This document shows, in pieces, positions 6,229 to 13,464 of a DNA stretch of 30,472 bases; the stretch's first letter is position 1, and each line of letters begins with the position of its first letter. Made by a program: the position numbers and the translations under genes. The notes under the pieces are model-generated. The model did not search any database. It was not told the DNA's origin and saw only the letters and a program-made list of their open reading frames with translations. This DNA comes from a virus. The stretch is from positions 1 through 30,472 of the IMG/VR virus record IMGVR_UViG_3300020470_000135; one strand, written 5' to 3'.

Positions 6229-7443
6229 ATGGATAATAAAGAGATAAAAAGTTTTGAGCTCAATATCAAAGAAGAGGGCGATGACAAAGGAGCAGTCGAA
6301 GCTGTATTTTCAGTTTTCGGAAATGTAGATAGCGACGGGGATGTAGTTGTTCCTGGAGCTGTAAAATCAGGTTTTAAAGATACGCAAGTACCAATGGTGT
6401 TTGCTCATAAATGGGATCAGCCAATAGGTAAAGGTTCTATCATACAAGATGATGAGAAAGCTGTTTTCAAAGGTTCTTTCTTTATGGAGACAGAAGCAGG
6501 AAAAGAAGCATATAACTTAGTTAAATCAATGGGAGACTTACAACAATGGTCTTTTGGTTTTAGAGTTGATGATTCAGAAGTTGCACCTTTCAAGAAATCA
6601 GATGAGCCAGGCGACGAATATGATGTTCGCTACTTAAAAGAATTAACAGTTTACGAAGTATCCCCTGTGCTAGTTGGTGCAAACCAAGAAACATACACAC
6701 TAGCTATCAAATCAGGCGAAGATACTATTTATGAGAAAACAGAAGAAAAGAAGTATGGCTCTTGTAATCATGAAGAAGATGGTTCATGTTATAAAGAAAG
6801 CAAAAAAGATTTAAAATCAGACCCTGAAGATGAAGAATGCTGCGGTGGAGATAGCTGTGGCGAAAAAGGATCTGATGAAGAGGTTTCCAATGAAAACGAA
6901 TCCAGCGTGTCAGGAAGGCGTTTTTCGGAAGAAGTCAAAGATGTACTTGTTGCATTAGATGACTTAGTTGAAAGAGCAAAGGCTATAGGGTCTTTGCGTT
7001 CACAGGATGGTAGGAAATTGTCGGAGAAAGCTACGGAAGCTTTAAGAGCAGTTCAAGAAGACTTGAATGAGGCTTGGAACGAAATTGACGAAGTCATTGT
7101 CGAAGTTGGAACAATAACTGAGGCAGAAGAAGAAACTCCTGATACCGAAGAAGAAGTAGAAGTTGCAGAAACAGAAGAAGAAGTTGAAGCTCCTGAAGAA
7201 GTCGTTGAAGAAAGTACTGAGGTGGAAACACCTGAGGTTTCTGAAGACGAAGTCGTCGTGGAAGAAGAAGCTCCTTCTGAAGAAGAAGTAACAGAAGTTG
7301 AAACAGAAGTAGTAGAAGAAGAATCTTCTGAAGAAGAAGTTGTTGAAGACGAAGAGAATGATGAAATTGATGAAGTTATACTCGAGGCTCAACACATAGT
7401 CACTGAATCTCTTATAGCTGAAACCGAATTAGACGAAATATAA
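6229..7443 (+). CDS. Prohead protease (HK97/S78 family) with long acidic C-terminal extension
   Basis: Cleaves the scaffold part of the capsid precursor during head maturation. Residues 1-165 are a typical S78 domain: EAVFSVFGNVDSDGDVVVPGAV (about 25-46), VFAHKWDQPIG with the likely catalytic His (about 59-69), LQQWSFGFRV with the likely catalytic Ser (about 105-114), and the ELTVYEVSPVLVGAN segment (about 142-156). After this comes a Cys-rich stretch (about 178-215) with CNHEEDGSC and ECCGGDSC, a helical segment (about 230-290) and about 110 residues made mostly of Glu, Val, Thr and Ser. The acidic tail likely acts as a fused scaffold. The Cys-rich insert is unusual. The AAGGAAAAAGG before ATG 6229 is the ribosome site. 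Confidence 0.93.
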   Translation: MDNKEIKSFELNIKEEGDDKGAVEAVFSVFGNVDSDGDVVVPGAVKSGFKDTQVPMVFAHKWDQPIGKGSIIQDDEKAVFKGSFFMETEAGKEAYNLVKSMGDLQQWSFGFRVDDSEVAPFKKSDEPGDEYDVRYLKELTVYEVSPVLVGANQETYTLAIKSGEDTIYEKTEEKKYGSCNHEEDGSCYKESKKDLKSDPEDEECCGGDSCGEKGSDEEVSNENESSVSGRRFSEEVKDVLVALDDLVERAKAIGSLRSQDGRKLSEKATEALRAVQEDLNEAWNEIDEVIVEVGTITEAEEETPDTEEEVEVAETEEEVEAPEEVVEESTEVETPEVSEDEVVVEEEAPSEEEVTEVETEVVEEESSEEEVVEDEENDEIDEVILEAQHIVTESLIAETELDEI

Positions 7444-7449
7444 GCTACA

Positions 7450-7468
7450 GGTTTAGAAATTCTAAACC
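7450..7468 (+). other. Hairpin just upstream of the major capsid gene
   Basis: GGTTTAG (7450-7456) pairs perfectly with CTAAACC (7462-7468) around AAATT. It starts seven bases after the protease stop and ends before the AGGAGA ribosome site of the capsid gene. With no T-run it is not a terminator. It could protect or generate the 5' end of a separate capsid mRNA. Confidence 0.45.
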
Positions 7469-7489
7469 AGAAATAGGAGACAAATTAAA

Positions 7490-8746
7490 ATGTCATCAGA
7501 CATCAAAGACCTCCGTGAAAAGTTAGCTTCTAAAAGAGTTGAATTAAAAGAACTCTTTGAGTCAGTTGAAGACGGTAAATATACTGCTGAACAAAAGCAG
7601 GCTATTGCTGACAGAAACGAAGAACTCGCTGGATTAGTAGAGGAAGTACATTTAGCTTCCGCTAAAGCTAAGAATGAAAAAGCTATTGAAGCAGATTCAG
7701 CACCAGCAGAAGCATCTTTCCAATCGGAGAAAGTTCAACCACAATCAATTGGTGAGCAATTTGTTAACACAGACGCTTATAAGAACTATAAAAATAGTGG
7801 AGTTAAAGGCATTGACGGTAAAGTAAACTTTAGCCCGAATGAATTTAAAACTTCATTAACAACCACAGGTTATCCACCTGAGGTTTTGAGAGAGCCTGGC
7901 ATATTAGAAACAGCTCTTAGAGATCCAAATGCAGTTATTGGACTATTCGACCAAATCGAATCAGACCAAAACGCTTATGCTTATCTCGAAGAAACAACCT
8001 TCACAAATAACGCAGCTGAAGCTGCTGAAGGTGCTGCTGTAGGCGAAGCTGCTCTTGCATTCACAGAAAGAACAGAAGCAATCAGAAAGATTGGTGTATT
8101 TTTACCAGTCACAGACGAATTGCTTGCTGATGTATCTGGTGTTCAAGGGTATGTTAACTCAAGACTTCAAACAATGCTTAAACTAAGATTAGATGGGCAA
8201 TTAATTTCCGGTGACGGAACTGCTCCTAACTTAGAAGGTTTATTGGATGCTGGTAAGAGCTCAGTAGGTTCTTCAGACTTCAACAGTTACTCTGGTAACT
8301 TAGGAAGAATTGGAGCTATCTATAACGCAATTACTGACATCAGGGTAAACGCATTCACAGAGCCTGATACTATTGTTATGCACCCTAACGACTGGAATCA
8401 AGTCGTTACATCTGTAGGCGCAGACTTTGCTGGAACTTCTTCAGCAGGTTATGCAGAAAAGTCACCACTTTTCGTAGCCGCAGGCGGAATGGGCGCAGGA
8501 CCAATGGCTCAAATCTGGGGTCTAAAAGTAGTTCCAACCACTGCAATCTCAAATAACACAGCGTTAGTTGGTAGATTCGGTGGTGGCGAATGTGCTCATG
8601 TTGTAATGAGACAAGGTATTGATCTTGCAATCACAGATAGTCATAGCGACTACTTTGTAAAGAATCAACTTGCTATCAGAGCAACAATGAGAGTTGGTTT
8701 CCCTGTTTATAGACAAGCAGGATTCCACAAAATAACAAATATGTAA
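7490..8746 (+). CDS. Major capsid protein (HK97 fold)
   Basis: The main shell protein. Residues 1-75 form a charged coiled coil (LREKLASKRVELKELF and on), the expected scaffold-like delta domain removed by the protease. The mature domain starts around residue 95-115. Family features are PPEVLREPGILETAL (E-loop entry, about 127-141), the Ala/Glu-rich loop (about 175-190), RKIGVFLPVTDELLADV (about 202-218), DTIVMHPNDWNQVV (about 296-309) and the C-terminal WGLKVVPTTAI with LAIRATMRVGFPVYRQAGF. Length 418 is normal. A good AGGAGA ribosome site precedes ATG 7490, and hairpins flank the gene on both sides, as expected for a highly expressed gene. Confidence 0.96.
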   Translation: MSSDIKDLREKLASKRVELKELFESVEDGKYTAEQKQAIADRNEELAGLVEEVHLASAKAKNEKAIEADSAPAEASFQSEKVQPQSIGEQFVNTDAYKNYKNSGVKGIDGKVNFSPNEFKTSLTTTGYPPEVLREPGILETALRDPNAVIGLFDQIESDQNAYAYLEETTFTNNAAEAAEGAAVGEAALAFTERTEAIRKIGVFLPVTDELLADVSGVQGYVNSRLQTMLKLRLDGQLISGDGTAPNLEGLLDAGKSSVGSSDFNSYSGNLGRIGAIYNAITDIRVNAFTEPDTIVMHPNDWNQVVTSVGADFAGTSSAGYAEKSPLFVAAGGMGAGPMAQIWGLKVVPTTAISNNTALVGRFGGGECAHVVMRQGIDLAITDSHSDYFVKNQLAIRATMRVGFPVYRQAGFHKITNM

Positions 8747-8769
8747 TCCATATATTGTTTGTATTTTTT

Positions 8770-8796
8770 GTGAGGGGTAGTAAACCTGCCCCTTAC
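8770..8796 (+). terminator. Hairpin after the major capsid gene, possible partial terminator
   Basis: GTGAGGGG (8770-8777) pairs with CCCCTTAC (8789-8796) over eight positions including one G-U. The loop is 11 bases. The T-run lies before rather than after the stem, so this is not a textbook rho-independent terminator. It probably separates the packaging/shell transcript from the connector transcript or protects the capsid mRNA 3' end. Confidence 0.45.
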
Positions 8797-8808
8797 AAAT
8801 TTAAGTAG

Positions 8809-8814
8809 TATAAT
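8809..8814 (+). promoter_or_regulatory. Promoter (-10 TATAAT) for the connector genes
   Basis: A perfect TATAAT, 12 bases after the GGGG/CCCC hairpin. There is no -35 at the expected distance. Predicted start is near 8821, giving a 28-base leader with AAGAGGAA ahead of ATG 8849. Confidence 0.45.
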
Positions 8815-8848
8815 TAGAATTAATTAAAGATTAAGAGGAAAAAATTTC

Positions 8849-9088
8849 ATGGCAGAATTTACAAAAGTAGAAAAATCTATTTGGAAGTTAGCTGACGGTA
8901 AGATCTGGGAAGGTCCTATGTCAGAATTACCAAAGAGTAATGCTATTAACATTGCAAAAGCTGGAAAAGAATACCCTACAGCCTGGTTAAAAGAACAAGG
9001 TTGGGGAAAGAAAGCTCCTGCAAAGAAAAAAGCAGCTACAAAAAAAGCACCAGAAACTAAAGCAAAAAAACCAGCTGAAGATAAGTAG
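8849..9088 (+). CDS. Small protein with Lys/Ala-rich histone-like tail
   Basis: A 79-residue protein following the major capsid gene. Residues 1-50 are a compact, Trp-containing part (SIWKLADGKIWEGPMSEL, then a helix and a second Trp region). Residues 51-79 are a tail of Lys, Ala and Pro (KKAPAKKKAATKKAPETK and on), similar in composition to histone H1-like tails. The position just after the capsid gene suggests a head component, and the tail could contact packaged DNA, but neither is shown. Strong AAGAGGAA site before the ATG. Confidence 0.75.
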   Translation: MAEFTKVEKSIWKLADGKIWEGPMSELPKSNAINIAKAGKEYPTAWLKEQGWGKKAPAKKKAATKKAPETKAKKPAEDK

Positions 9089-9095
9089 GTCCTAA

Positions 9096-9782
9096 ATGGC
9101 ACTCGCTACTTATAGTGATGTAGAAAGCGTGCTTGGTGTTGATCTAAGCACAACAGACCAAACAACTTGTACGAATTTATTAATTCCTACAGTCGAAGAT
9201 GCTGTTGCTAACTATATTGGCTATAACCCTAATTATTCAGCATCTATAACAGAAAAGTTTGACGGAGATAAGACTGAAGATATTTTCTTGAGGCGTTCTC
9301 CTATTATTTCAATCACTTCAGTTACTGAAGATGGTAATGCTCTAACCGAAGGCAATAGTAACGATTATGTTTCTTATGCTAGTCTTGGACGACTCCGTAA
9401 AGTAGGTAGAGAAAAATGGTCTGCAGCTAAATTACAAAACATTACAGTTGTTTATAAAGCAGGATATTCAGACAGTGAAGGAACAGCAGAGGATGTTCCT
9501 AAAGATATGAAATATGTTGTAGCTAGAGCTGCAGGAAGACTTATGACTGCAGCATTATCATTAGGTTCACAACAAAGCACAGGTTCTGTAGGAACACATA
9601 GTGCAGATAGTACTAATGACTCACAATTTCAAATGGTTAAAAATGAATCTATCGGAGATTACCAAGTTTCTTATGAATCAGTACTAGAACAATTAAATGC
9701 TGATGTTTTGATACCTTCAGACCTTAAAATATTAAGTAAATACAAGAGACAATACTTCACTTCAGCAGGTATACTAGATTAA
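9096..9782 (+). CDS. Head-tail connector / adaptor protein
   Basis: Probably the ring that docks under the portal (gp6/gp15-like connector group). The N-terminus MALATYSDVESVLGVDLS is followed by a helix (LLIPTVEDAVANYIGY, about 29-44) typical of these adaptors. A strand region follows with the recurrent RRSPIISITSVTEDG...DYVSYASLGRL pattern (about 68-102), then a long helix (about 130-150). The family pattern of a helix, then SPI..I..V..G is well known in connector proteins. At 228 residues it is slightly long. The ATG has only a weak ribosome site, so translation may depend on the upstream gene seven bases away. Confidence 0.82.
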   Translation: MALATYSDVESVLGVDLSTTDQTTCTNLLIPTVEDAVANYIGYNPNYSASITEKFDGDKTEDIFLRRSPIISITSVTEDGNALTEGNSNDYVSYASLGRLRKVGREKWSAAKLQNITVVYKAGYSDSEGTAEDVPKDMKYVVARAAGRLMTAALSLGSQQSTGSVGTHSADSTNDSQFQMVKNESIGDYQVSYESVLEQLNADVLIPSDLKILSKYKRQYFTSAGILD

Positions 9783-9783
9783 T

Positions 9784-9987
9784 ATGACAGAATTTAATTT
9801 CCCAGAGGGTACAAAAAGAGAAGATGCAGTTAACGAACTTATCGATGACGAGCAATTTAAAGAGATGGTTCTTAAACAATTCAACTATATGAGAATTAAG
9901 AAAATCAATCTTGTTCAGGATGCTGATGATATGGTTAATCTTTATCTTAAAATTTGTAAAGCCTTTGAAGAAGGTTCAGAAGACTAA
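9784..9987 (+). CDS. Hypothetical acidic protein, 67 residues
   Basis: Unknown small helical protein (two or three helices, net acidic) starting one base after the adaptor stop. No ribosome site other than coupling with the upstream gene is obvious. There is no motif to suggest function; its place is in the head-connector module. Confidence 0.65.
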   Translation: MTEFNFPEGTKREDAVNELIDDEQFKEMVLKQFNYMRIKKINLVQDADDMVNLYLKICKAFEEGSED

Positions 9988-9990
9988 AAA

Positions 9991-10236
9991 ATGGCTCTTT
10001 ATGAGTACAAATGTTCTAAACCTAAATGCGAACATTTGTTCGAAGTAAGACATTCAATACACGAAGACCCAATAATTAAGTGTGAAAAATGTGGTGCAAA
10101 ATCACAAAGACAGATATCTTCTAGAATTTATATGTTTGGAACAGTAGGAGTTGATTGGAATACAGATCCATCCAAAGTTTCAGATTCTATGAAGGCTAAA
10201 GCTAAGAAAGCATCCAAGAAAAAAGTTCAGTTTTAA
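9991..10236 (+). CDS. FmdB-like zinc-ribbon protein
   Basis: The first 45 residues match the FmdB-type regulatory zinc ribbon: MALYEYKC at the start, a CSKPKC knuckle, F and V in the strand, then IIKCEKCGAKSQRQIS as the second CxxC knuckle. This family is small and its molecular role is uncertain. Residues 46-81 are a basic tail (SMKAKAKKASKKKVQF). It is the last plus-strand gene before the antisense cassette. Its stop TAA (10234-10236) overlaps the stop of the convergent minus-strand gene at the palindrome TTAA, with no terminator between. Confidence 0.8.
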   Translation: MALYEYKCSKPKCEHLFEVRHSIHEDPIIKCEKCGAKSQRQISSRIYMFGTVGVDWNTDPSKVSDSMKAKAKKASKKKVQF

Positions 10237-10388
10237 TTTTCGTATTCTTCTAAAGATTTAAGTAACTTATCAGACAAAACAACTTCAGGTTCTGCAACCC
10301 AAAGTGGCTCTTTTCTTTTTTGTTTTCCGTATGATCTAATTTCCATCCAATAAGAAAATCTATCTTTCAAGTGTTCAATTATTTTCAT
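10233..10388 (-). CDS. Hypothetical 51-residue protein, last gene of the antisense cassette
   Basis: Read from ATG 10388 (MKIIEHLKDRFSYWMEIR...). Upstream in-frame starts at 10397 and 10469 lie deeper in the methyltransferase gene. It overlaps the 3' end of the cytosine methyltransferase gene by 14 bases. The protein is helical with a basic middle and an acidic end (LLKSLEEYEN). I do not recognise it. Its place after the methyltransferase makes an accessory role possible. It converges with the FmdB-like gene, sharing overlapping stop codons. Confidence 0.55.
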   Translation of the reverse strand: MKIIEHLKDRFSYWMEIRSYGKQKRKEPLWVAEPEVVLSDKLLKSLEEYEN

Positions 10389-12135
10389 ATCTACCATCAA
10401 ATACAAATGTTCCATACTTAAGAGAATTTGAAATACATATTCCAACAAATTCTGCACAAGCAGGTACAACTGCGTTTCCTAATGCTTTTATTTTATTTAC
10501 CCTGTCAGGTTCATCTTCTATTGTTCTAGGTTCTGTTTCCCACGGTTCTATTACATAATCATCTTTATAAACATAAGGATTTTCTGCAAGATTACCTTTA
10601 GGATTTATTCCTTCTGCAATTCTTTTTGTACTAGGCCTGCTACTTGTTACAAGAGGTGTCTGCCAATTTTGTCTTTGCCATTCAAAACTTTCTACTGTTG
10701 TCATTTCTTTATCAAACTTTAATTCTTTTAAAAAAGGTTTTATAGCTTCCCAATCTTCTATGGTCGGATAAGAGAAACCACCTTTGTCATATCTAAACCA
10801 ATGCTCAATAGTTGTTTTCTTAACATCTATATTTTCTGATAATTCTTTAACTGATGTTTGGGACCTAAGATAATCTACAAATTTCTTTTGTGTTGGTAGG
10901 TCAGGTCTTTTTAATATTTCGTGGTCTTTATAAATTTCAAATAGTTCAGGATTTTTATGTATTTCATCAATAGCAATTTGGTCTGCCAAAGTTATTTGTA
11001 CAGGTTGACCTGAAGCTCTTTTTGTTTTTCCTTGAAGTAATTTAGTTGCATACTTCAGAGCATCTTCTCCTGCTTTACCATCCATAGTTGTAGGTGTTCT
11101 CCATTTTTGTGATAAATGAACTCTATCTTGTAAATTCAGACTGTGAGAATTTTTTCCATCTTTACTTAGTCTCCTACCTTTTTCATTAAGTTCCATATTT
11201 TCGTGAAGAACTTCTTGTGTTGTAGGAGTAGGCCAATGTAAAACATCAGCATTGTATGTCCAATAGTTAGGTAAACCTAATTTTCCTGCCAACCCGACGG
11301 GAACCCCATAAGTAGGGACACCCACTTGCTGTTCAATCTTTTCCCAATAAGTTTGGGGTTTCTCTCCCCCATGTCCATTTCTAGAGTCGACCCGTGCTTT
11401 CCTGCTTTCACTGACGGAGCTTGTTTGTTCACTGGTTTCGAGGCTTGACTCGCTCTCGGAGTCGACCATAGTTTCGGATTCTCTCTCAAGTTCCCGGTAC
11501 TTTTCCTCTTGCTCTTTTTGGATTTGTCCCCACGGTAAAGAGCGTTCTCCAAAGCTTCCCCTGTTCTCGGATTCAAGTGATCTAAAGTGTTCGGAGTTTC
11601 CCACGATGAATATTCTTTCTCTAAGGTGCGGGGCATTAACCGAGGCTGCTGATACAATTTGCCATTCAACACTATACCCGCTACTGGAAAGGAAAGAAAT
11701 AACTCTTCCGATTGCTCCTCCTTTGTTCCCTTCGTCGTCTTTGGCTGTGAGGAGTCCTCTGACATTTTCTGCAACAACCCATTTTGGTTTAAGAACGCTA
11801 ATGGCTCTTTCGAACTGATACCATAATATTCCTCGTTCATCTTCTTCACTCATTCCTTTCCTGTTACCTGCGTAACTAAATGATTGACAAGGGAATCCCC
11901 CTATCAACATATCTATAGGTTCTAGTTTACTAAAATCAACATTGTTAATATCATCATTAATAACTTTTGATTTAGGCCATCTCTTTTTTAATACACTTGC
12001 ACAGTAAGGGTCAACTTCTATTTGCCATACTGTTTCTGCATTAAAATCTTTTAATCCTCTTTCAATTCCTAAATCTAAACCACCGATTCCAGAAAATAGA
12101 CTACCAATCTTCAATTCGCTCCTTTGCTCCTTCAT
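10375..12135 (-). CDS. dcm: DNA (cytosine-5-)-methyltransferase with long insert containing an HTH-like segment
   Basis: Transfers a methyl group from S-adenosylmethionine to carbon 5 of cytosine in DNA. Motif I LFSGIGGLDLG (13-23), motif IV GFPCQSFS with catalytic Cys 83, motif VI ENV (123-125), motif VIII LRERIFIV (171-178) and motif X ALGNAVVP (551-558) are all present. At 586 residues it is far longer than a typical 330-400. The extra length lies between VIII and X: a Ser/Glu/Arg-rich stretch (about 185-260), three W-x-TP repeats (301, 345, 491) and a helix-turn-helix-like segment (about 413-470: SVKELSENIDVKKTTIEHWF). It overlaps the upstream methyltransferase gene by 35 bases from ATG 12135. 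TTG 12114, with AAAGGAG four bases ahead, may be the real start. Confidence 0.93.
   Translation of the reverse strand: MKEQRSELKIGSLFSGIGGLDLGIERGLKDFNAETVWQIEVDPYCASVLKKRWPKSKVINDDINNVDFSKLEPIDMLIGGFPCQSFSYAGNRKGMSEEDERGILWYQFERAISVLKPKWVVAENVRGLLTAKDDEGNKGGAIGRVISFLSSSGYSVEWQIVSAASVNAPHLRERIFIVGNSEHFRSLESENRGSFGERSLPWGQIQKEQEEKYRELERESETMVDSESESSLETSEQTSSVSESRKARVDSRNGHGGEKPQTYWEKIEQQVGVPTYGVPVGLAGKLGLPNYWTYNADVLHWPTPTTQEVLHENMELNEKGRRLSKDGKNSHSLNLQDRVHLSQKWRTPTTMDGKAGEDALKYATKLLQGKTKRASGQPVQITLADQIAIDEIHKNPELFEIYKDHEILKRPDLPTQKKFVDYLRSQTSVKELSENIDVKKTTIEHWFRYDKGGFSYPTIEDWEAIKPFLKELKFDKEMTTVESFEWQRQNWQTPLVTSSRPSTKRIAEGINPKGNLAENPYVYKDDYVIEPWETEPRTIEDEPDRVNKIKALGNAVVPACAEFVGICISNSLKYGTFVFDGRYENN
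11277..11840 (-). CDS. Overprinted reading frame inside the dcm gene
   Basis: A second frame on the same strand, open for 190 codons from GTG 11849 or 187 from ATG 11840, lies wholly inside dcm. Its product has a FPVAGIVLNGKLYQ segment (54-66), WETPNTLDH (83-91), WSTPRAS (128-134) and the ending LNSKWVSLLMGFPSGW (172-187). I recall this order, ending in W-LMGFP-GW, from phage proteins encoded with cytosine methyltransferases. The dcm product here is a Ser/Glu/Arg-rich linker, unlike a folded domain. G+C is clearly higher: 53% in 11401-11460 against 25% in 10801-10860, counted by hand. GAAGAAG or AAAGGA may serve as ribosome site. Alternatively it is the relic of a frame change. Confidence 0.45.
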   Translation of the reverse strand: MNEEYYGISSKEPLAFLNQNGLLQKMSEDSSQPKTTKGTKEEQSEELFLSFPVAGIVLNGKLYQQPRLMPRTLEKEYSSWETPNTLDHLNPRTGEALENALYRGDKSKKSKRKSTGNLRENPKLWSTPRASQASKPVNKQAPSVKAGKHGSTLEMDMGERNPKLIGKRLNSKWVSLLMGFPSGWQEN

Positions 12136-12769
12136 AATATTCAGGTACTAATTCTATTCCTATAAAATCTCTACCGTATTTTTTACAGCTTATTCCTGTT
12201 GTTCCACTTCCCATAAATGGATCTAAAACAATATCATTCGGTTGTGTAAAATGATCAATTATAAAATCTGCTACATCTGGGTGCATAACAGCATTAAATT
12301 TACCTCTGTTTTTATGATAACCAGGAACATCTATATGATTTTTCGTAAAAATCTCATTAGACCTTATGTATTTTGAGTTTGTAATTCCAAGAATGTATTC
12401 ATAAACATTAGAAATGTAATAATGTTGACTGCTTGGTATATAATTTACAGGTTTATGCCAAATAATGTTTTGTTGTATCTTGTTAGCGTAATGACCAATT
12501 AACTTATGCACATCTTTTTTGTTGTAGTAATTTGCTTGAATATTCCAAAACACATGAGTTTTACTAACTCTTAAGAGCTGGTCTATTACTTCTATAGACC
12601 ATTCCAAGTAATTAACTTTATTGTCCTCAAACTTATCAAAATCGTATTTATGGTATTTATTACCTTTAGTTCTTTTTATATTGTAAGGAGGACTTGTAAA
12701 AACACAATCAACTGAATTGTCCTCAAAAGTTTTTAAGACTTCTAAGCAATCTCCATTAAACAGGTCCAT
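12101..12769 (-). CDS. DNA amino-methyltransferase (SPPY type, N4-cytosine or N6-adenine)
   Basis: Methylates an exocyclic amino group in DNA using S-adenosylmethionine. Catalytic motif IV TSPPYN is at residues 25-30 and the SAM-binding motif DPFMGSGTTG at 183-192, so motif IV precedes motif I as in the beta class. The recognition region lies between them (about 60-175). The SPPY form is common in N4-cytosine enzymes but also occurs in N6-adenine enzymes, so the base cannot be fixed. Length 222 is normal for a small complete enzyme. No restriction endonuclease is next to it, so it is probably protective or regulatory. It overlaps the 40-residue ORF upstream by 14 bases and dcm downstream by up to 35. 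Confidence 0.93.
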   Translation of the reverse strand: MDLFNGDCLEVLKTFEDNSVDCVFTSPPYNIKRTKGNKYHKYDFDKFEDNKVNYLEWSIEVIDQLLRVSKTHVFWNIQANYYNKKDVHKLIGHYANKIQQNIIWHKPVNYIPSSQHYYISNVYEYILGITNSKYIRSNEIFTKNHIDVPGYHKNRGKFNAVMHPDVADFIIDHFTQPNDIVLDPFMGSGTTGISCKKYGRDFIGIELVPEYYEGAKERIEDW

Positions 12770-12878
12770 CGATACCTAACTTAATGTATATTTCTTTTAA
12801 TTCTTTTTCTAGTTTTTCTTTTTTGTTAATAAGTTTTATTGTTTCTTTAGGCAAATAAGATTCATTTCTATAAAACAT
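12756..12878 (-). CDS. Hypothetical 40-residue coiled-coil-like protein
   Basis: A short ORF from ATG 12878, beginning MFYRNESYLPKETIKLINKK, with a Lys/Glu helix in the middle (KEKLEKELKEIYIKLG). It exactly fills the space between the transglycosylase and the methyltransferase, overlapping the latter's start by 14 bases. No good ribosome site is visible, so it would depend on coupling with the gene 16 bases upstream. Position and heptad-like pattern favour a real gene. Confidence 0.45.
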   Translation of the reverse strand: MFYRNESYLPKETIKLINKKEKLEKELKEIYIKLGIDGPV

Positions 12879-12894
12879 AACTAAATATTAACAT

Positions 12895-13437
12895 TTAATT
12901 TTGTTTCCGCCACATTCGCTCCCATTTTTCTGCATCTCCCCAACACCACTCGCTAGAACTCCAATCTACCCATCTTGTTCCTGAATATGTATCTTCAGCT
13001 AAAAGAGAAGCTGCATATATATTCCAATAAGGTGAGTATTGTACAGGTTGAAATTCAAATCCTAGATCTGTTCTAGAAGTTGTTTCAGAAGACCAAGGTA
13101 AGCCCCATCTAGTTATCACCCAAGTGTTCCATTCTGGTATTCCGTGTAATTCAACCATCCACTTCCAAGTATTTGGTATAAATTGCATTACTCCTGAATC
13201 GTTATCTTCTGCTCTGAAAGCATTAGATTTACCACGACTTTCACACCATCCAATTCTAAAGGCGGTGTAAAGATTTTCTTCGTCAAAGTGCATAATGTAG
13301 TATTGGGCGTGTTCTGCCATGTTCGCAGGCATATTGTCCATACACTGTTTTACTTCATAAATGTCTTCTATAGTGGGTTGATTGTGGATAACGGGTTGTT
13401 GAAAACTTGCTAAGACTAGCAAACATTCAGCTATCAT
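12895..13437 (-). CDS. Lytic transglycosylase / lysozyme-like endolysin or virion wall hydrolase
   Basis: Predicted to cut the glycan strands of peptidoglycan. The core has the lysozyme-like pattern GWCESRG with probable catalytic Glu 66 (63-69), then SGVMQFIPNTWKWM (81-94). Near the end comes YWNIYAASLL (about 137-146) and WVDWSSSEWCWG, the usual finish of phage lysozyme-like domains. The first 15 residues (MIAECLLVLASFQQP) are hydrophobic but lack an N-terminal basic residue, so a signal peptide is possible but weak. An excellent GAGGAG site lies seven bases before the ATG. No holin is recognisable in the cassette. Confidence 0.85.
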   Translation of the reverse strand: MIAECLLVLASFQQPVIHNQPTIEDIYEVKQCMDNMPANMAEHAQYYIMHFDEENLYTAFRIGWCESRGKSNAFRAEDNDSGVMQFIPNTWKWMVELHGIPEWNTWVITRWGLPWSSETTSRTDLGFEFQPVQYSPYWNIYAASLLAEDTYSGTRWVDWSSSEWCWGDAEKWERMWRKQN

Positions 13438-13464
13438 TGTTAATCTCCTCTGTTCTCGATAGTT

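Noticed and set aside
7042-7395. 117-codon minus-strand ORF opposite the acidic protease tail
   Set aside because: Its Phe/Tyr-rich product is simply the complement of GAAGAAG repeats.
11606-11818. 70-codon plus-strand ORF opposite dcm
   Set aside because: It opposes the region where two minus-strand frames are open and has no recognisable product or ribosome site.
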